Assembly (NCBI GenBank): GCA_049670505.1
Contig: JBATTK010000120.1
Span: 1 to 54,936, forward strand
Source of the DNA: JBATTK01 sp049670505
Lineage (GTDB): Bacteria > Bacteroidota > Bacteroidia > Flavobacteriales > Flavobacteriaceae
DNA length: 54,936 bases
Reading direction: 5' to 3'
Below are positions 51,846 through 54,936 of the stretch, piece after piece (position 1 is the stretch's first letter; every line of letters starts with the position of its first letter). The position numbers and the translations under genes are program-made. The notes below the pieces were generated by a model. That model ran no database searches. It saw nothing but the letters and a program-made list of their open reading frames with translations, and was not told the DNA's origin.

Positions 51846-51889
51846 CTGATAAATATCATGTTATCAGTGAAGTAGGTGTGTTAACTTTA
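51846..51889 (+). promoter_or_regulatory. CRP/FNR-like box plus -7-like element before tonB
   Basis: CTGATAAATATCAT (51846-51859; core TGAT-AAAT-ATCA from 51847) precedes TAACTTTA (51882-51889), which matches the -7 consensus except the last base. The spacing is again 35 bp. The -7-like element is 20 bp before the ATG at 51910. Nothing else is evident in 51730-51909. Confidence 0.6.
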
Positions 51890-51909
51890 TAGGTATAATA
51901 AGCAACGTC

Positions 51910-52629
51910 ATGGAACTAAAGAAAAACCCAAAAGCAGATTTGAACCGAGACAGCGGCCTTTTTTTCGTGATTGGCCTAACCATTGTACTCTTCATCACAT
52001 GGAGGGCCTTGGAACTGAAGACTTATGAAAAGGATGATCAGGTGGTAGAAATGATACAAGCTATTGATGAACTAAAAGAAGATATTCCTAAAACGGAAAC
52101 CGTAAAAGCCCCGCCCCCGCCCCCGCCTCCGGCAGCACCTGAAATTATAGAAGTTATAGAGGATGAGGCCGAAATTGAAGAAACGATTATAGAAAGTACG
52201 GAGACTAGTCAGGATGCTGTAATAGACGATGCTATAGCGGTAGATGACGTAGAAGTAGGTGAAGAGGAGGAGGAGATTGTAGTCCCTTTTGCAATAATAG
52301 AGAATGTACCTATCTTTCCCGGTTGTGAAGGCGGCACCAATGAAGAACGTAAAGTGTGTTTTCAAAAAAAAATCCAAGAGCATATCAATAAGAACTTTAG
52401 ATATCCGGAATCAGCATTGGAAATGGGAACCCAGGGTAGGGTATATGTGCAATTTGTAATTGATTCCAAGGGTCATGTTGGGGACATTAGAACAAGGGGC
52501 CCAGATCGGACCTTGGAAAAAGAAGCTAGTCGTATTATTGCTTCCTTGCCTCAGATGACACCTGGGAGACAGCGAGGAAAAAATGTAAGAGTCCCTTATA
52601 GCATCCCTATTAATTTTAAAATGTTATGA
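51910..52629 (+). CDS. energy transducer TonB
   Basis: The 239-residue protein has one N-terminal membrane helix (about 17-36, FFVIGLTIVLFITWRALEL), a Pro-rich segment (APPPPPPPAAPEI, about 66-78), a long acidic linker and a C-terminal TonB domain: NFRYPESALEMGTQGRVYVQ, FVIDSKGHVGDIRTRGPD and VRVPYSIPINF. It passes proton-motive energy from ExbBD to outer-membrane receptors, perhaps including the receptor at 31375. A cysteine pair lies at FPGCEGG and KVCFQKK. Own promoter with CRP/FNR-like box and own terminator. Confidence 0.92.
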   Translation: MELKKNPKADLNRDSGLFFVIGLTIVLFITWRALELKTYEKDDQVVEMIQAIDELKEDIPKTETVKAPPPPPPPAAPEIIEVIEDEAEIEETIIESTETSQDAVIDDAIAVDDVEVGEEEEEIVVPFAIIENVPIFPGCEGGTNEERKVCFQKKIQEHINKNFRYPESALEMGTQGRVYVQFVIDSKGHVGDIRTRGPDRTLEKEASRIIASLPQMTPGRQRGKNVRVPYSIPINFKML

Positions 52630-52652
52630 TTATTGGAAAAGCATTTTTAGAC

Positions 52653-52693
52653 GGACCTAGAAGTATGTGGGTATAGTACTTCTAGGTCCTTTT
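52653..52693 (+). terminator. terminator after tonB
   Basis: A perfect 13-bp stem (GGACCTAGAAGTA at 52653-52665, complement at 52677-52689) with an 11-base loop, followed by TTTTG. Its right arm runs over the stop codon of the convergent metallophosphoesterase gene. Confidence 0.88.
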
Positions 52694-53578
52694 GTAATCT
52701 GCCAAGTTCTGGGGCCCTTCCAATAAAATGCGAACAATTTGCAGGGTACCGTCGTCCTTTGTGGCAATTTGCCATTTGATGAGGGAGATTTCCCCATTTT
52801 CTATCTCTATGCCCGTTATACTTCTTGGATGCACACAACTACCGTCGTTAAAGAAGGGAATGTCACCAGGTTCTGGAAAACGGGGACGATGGGTATGTCC
52901 TATGACCGTAATGATGAGGTTGTTCTGAAGTATCCATCGCTTCACCCGCCTTTCTATTTTAATAAGTTCTTTATGGTTTTTGGCAGGGCTGGTGGGGTCT
53001 GCTATGCCCCATACCTGTAAGGGCTTCCACAAAACGCGAACTAAAAATCGATTGACCCGCCAACCGTGGTAGTTCATAAAATCCGCTTGATGCCCATGGG
53101 TCAAAAACACCTCCTTTTCGGTTTCCTTATGCTGCAGTACAATTGCTTCGTTATAGATGAGATCTTTAAGTAAGGCTTCCTTTTTTTCTTCCCTAGGTTC
53201 AAAATAGTAGTACAGGTGTTCTCTTACATAATCGGGATTGCGATACACCATATCATGGTTGCCATAGATCATATGTAACCTTCCATCTTCATGGTATTTT
53301 TTCAGCAACATATAAACATTCTTGTGCGCTTCAAAAATGGTCTCAAAAGAAAGATTCTCCCAAAGTTCGTCTCCATCACCAAGCTCACAATAGGTAAAGT
53401 CATTCTGAAAATAATGTTTCAGGGCATGGAAATAAATATTTCGATTATTGGCAAAATCGTCCGCAAAACTATTGTCACCCCTATGACAATCACTGAAAAG
53501 AATAAATTTGGAAGTGTCATCAAAAGGAATCACCTTGGCATTTTGGTAGGCTTTTGTTAATCTGGATTTGGACGACAT
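52682..53578 (-). CDS. metallophosphoesterase (calcineurin-like)
   Basis: Start ATG 53578 (MSSKSRLTKAYQNAK) gives 298 residues. The metal-binding series is complete: FSDCHRGD, ELGDGDELW, YGNHDMVY, LTHGHQAD and IGHTHRPRF. The protein has no signal peptide or membrane helix, so it is cytoplasmic. The DCHRGD / GDGDELW form resembles UDP-2,3-diacylglucosamine hydrolase (LpxH)-like enzymes, but it could also act on other phosphodiesters. The last codon lies in the tonB terminator stem. Confidence 0.87.
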   Translation of the reverse strand: MSSKSRLTKAYQNAKVIPFDDTSKFILFSDCHRGDNSFADDFANNRNIYFHALKHYFQNDFTYCELGDGDELWENLSFETIFEAHKNVYMLLKKYHEDGRLHMIYGNHDMVYRNPDYVREHLYYYFEPREEKKEALLKDLIYNEAIVLQHKETEKEVFLTHGHQADFMNYHGWRVNRFLVRVLWKPLQVWGIADPTSPAKNHKELIKIERRVKRWILQNNLIITVIGHTHRPRFPEPGDIPFFNDGSCVHPRSITGIEIENGEISLIKWQIATKDDGTLQIVRILLEGPQNLADYKRT

Positions 53579-53658
53579 AGTTTGAATTTTCGTAAATATC
53601 CAAAAAATGTAGGGATTCCATAAAGTTTCCTTTAACAAAATTATCGGGTTTTCTTTTG

Positions 53659-53666
53659 TAATTTTG
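53659..53666 (+). promoter_or_regulatory. -7 element (TAATTTTG) before the GAF gene
   Basis: TAATTTTG fits TAnnTTTG and lies 27 bp before the ATG at 53694. Confidence 0.5.
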
Positions 53667-53693
53667 ATGCTATAAGACGGACTAATACATCGT

Positions 53694-54936
53694 ATGGAGA
53701 ATTATTATAAGGGAGAATTACCACTTAAGAGCCTCATAAGCTTCAATAAGTTATTGGAGCAATACGATGTTATGGCCAAAAGTGAGGATAAGTTTTTGGC
53801 GGCAAAGGCCAAACGTATTCTAGATGCACAATCTCCCTATCCTGAACTTCGTGAAGGTTTTTCAGACATTTCGTTGCTTGAGAAACATGCAGATGTTATA
53901 AAAATAATTCTTCAGGATACTTTTTCCGATGTGTTGAGCGAAAATGAGATAAAGGCGGCCTCACTACCTTATGAAAATACCATCTTCAATTCTTCGAGAC
54001 GCTTTCAGCGGATTTTGAAAGATGCCGGTCCGGATTTCACCCCTACCATACGTAATCAAGAAGATGGCGTAAACTATATAATGGCCTGTACCGTTATTTT
54101 GAGCTTTTACTATGGTTTTAAACTGGATTTCAGAAGGCCCTATTTTTATGATATTCCAGATGCCAATGGGGTAATGCATTATTACAGAATCTTGTATAAT
54201 GCGGATTTTATGGAAATCATGGCAACGGACAAGGCCAAGGAAATTACCCAGGAAGATGTTGATGAATTATTGGAAAGTTCTGAAAATCTAGATCTGTGGA
54301 TGGAAAAAATACCTCCTAACAGTTTTATTTCAAAAGGTTTCGTTATTTCCAATATGTTCGATGTTACCGCCGAACATTCCATATCCGAAATTAAATCTAG
54401 CTTAATAGAAAGCAATAAACGGGGCAGTGATAACTTTATGGATCATCTGCACGAAACGTTCAAATCCCTTTTTAATCTGCCCAATATCCAAGTGGGTTTT
54501 GTAACCTATAACCCTAAGGACAATCAGTTTGAAAAGGTCTATGGAAAAGGTGTGGAAAGTTTTATTCTGCAAGGTAAGGATACGGAGATATGCAATGAAG
54601 CACTATGCCAAGGTTCCTATGGTAAGCTATTAAGGGACAATACATACTTTGCTATTTCCAATGTGGAAAAATATATGAAGCTTTCCGGTGGCGTCTCACT
54701 TTATAAGAGCTTAAATAAACAAGGAATCAAAAGTGCCATATTCGCACCCATTGCGGATGATGGTGAACTATTGGGCGTTCTGGAATTGGTCTCTACTACG
54801 GCAAATGAACTCAATAGTGTAAATGCAACCAAGTTAGAGGACGTAATGCCCTATATCGTTTCTGCGGTCCTACGTTCTAAAGCAGAGGAAGAAAACCTGA
54901 TCGATGCCATCATCCAAAATGAGTGTACTTCAGTGC
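53694..54936 (+). CDS. GAF-domain protein, 5' part (cut by window end)
   Basis: ATG 53694 opens a frame that runs to the right edge without a stop (414 codons visible). The N-terminal part (1-200) is helical and of unknown family: MENYYKGELPLKSLISFNKL, then DISLLEKHADVIKIIL. From about residue 240 a GAF-like region follows, with LFNLPNIQVGFVTYNP and, near the end, GIKSAIFAPIADDGELLGVL and ELVSTTANELNSVN. GAF domains bind small ligands. Effector domains may lie beyond the window. Own -7 element upstream. Confidence 0.8.
   Translation, partial: MENYYKGELPLKSLISFNKLLEQYDVMAKSEDKFLAAKAKRILDAQSPYPELREGFSDISLLEKHADVIKIILQDTFSDVLSENEIKAASLPYENTIFNSSRRFQRILKDAGPDFTPTIRNQEDGVNYIMACTVILSFYYGFKLDFRRPYFYDIPDANGVMHYYRILYNADFMEIMATDKAKEITQEDVDELLESSENLDLWMEKIPPNSFISKGFVISNMFDVTAEHSISEIKSSLIESNKRGSDNFMDHLHETFKSLFNLPNIQVGFVTYNPKDNQFEKVYGKGVESFILQGKDTEICNEALCQGSYGKLLRDNTYFAISNVEKYMKLSGGVSLYKSLNKQGIKSAIFAPIADDGELLGVLELVSTTANELNSVNATKLEDVMPYIVSAVLRSKAEEENLIDAIIQNECTSV

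Noticed and set aside
1..54936. tRNA, rRNA, CRISPR arrays, prophage or IS transposase genes
   Set aside because: I looked for T-loop-like GGTTCGA motifs, regularly spaced repeats and transposase or integrase signatures and saw none that held up.

Overview
The window looks like a chromosomal segment of a marine-type member of the Flavobacteriaceae (Bacteroidota), with A+T-rich DNA of roughly 40% G+C by eye. Signs of this are promoters of the TAnnTTTG (-7) type, type IX secretion (T9SS) sorting domains, a TonB-dependent receptor with a carboxypeptidase-like N-terminal domain, lineage families such as DUF3098, DUF4271 and DUF4296, and weak Shine-Dalgarno sites. I see no rRNA, tRNA, CRISPR array, prophage or IS transposase. 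Both ends cut genes: a YitT-like membrane protein on the left and a GAF-domain protein on the right.

Layout. 1-3.6 kb: exported beta-carbonic anhydrase, three small uncharacterised genes (one secreted with an internal repeat, one lipoprotein) and a thioredoxin-like protein. 3.6-7.2 kb (minus): ftsX-DUF3098-uppP-truB-TonB-like envelope operon. 7.3-17.1 kb: leuS, SemiSWEET, ald, zinc peptidase, Lrp/AsnC regulator, saccharopine dehydrogenase-like, DUF423 and pckA, i.e. amino-acid and gluconeogenic metabolism. 17.2-28 kb: HemD-like, DUF4271, GT39, polyprenol-phosphate mannose synthase, pyrC, DUF4296, epimerase, tyrS, fatty-acid hydroxylase and fhs. 28-36.1 kb: LuxE-like acyltransferase, two miniature T9SS-domain proteins, a beta-helix lipoprotein plus TonB-dependent receptor, and a divergent PhoB/PhoR-type two-component system. 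36-44.4 kb: glycosyltransferase, trmB, LysE, MGMT-like, mrp-nfu, ferredoxin reductase, a four-helix-bundle insertion, ferredoxin and an MsbA-like ABC exporter. 44.4-54.9 kb: G8/beta-helix protein with a frameshifted tail, PhnA-like protein, penicillin-acylase-family lipoprotein, DoxX plus Gfo/Idh/MocA oxidoreductase, TonB, metallophosphoesterase and GAF protein.

The most interesting signals are regulatory. (1) A 14-bp box, CTGATAAA(A/T)(G/A)TCAT, occurs before three transcription units (ferredoxin reductase, DoxX-oxidoreductase, TonB), each time exactly 35 bp upstream of a -7 element. This fits a CRP/FNR-superfamily class II regulon. (2) The divergent region between the TonB-dependent receptor and the PhoB-like regulator carries seven heptamers of the (T/C)GTTA type. 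Five of them sit on one 11-bp lattice, which is PhoB-box architecture, suggesting that the receptor/beta-helix operon and the regulator itself are controlled by the adjacent two-component system. (3) A four-helix-bundle gene flanked by inverted repeats sits between ferredoxin reductase and ferredoxin. (4) The G8-domain protein has a recognisable but frameshifted C-terminal continuation. (5) Dispersed palindromes and a heptanucleotide tandem repeat occur near and inside leuS.
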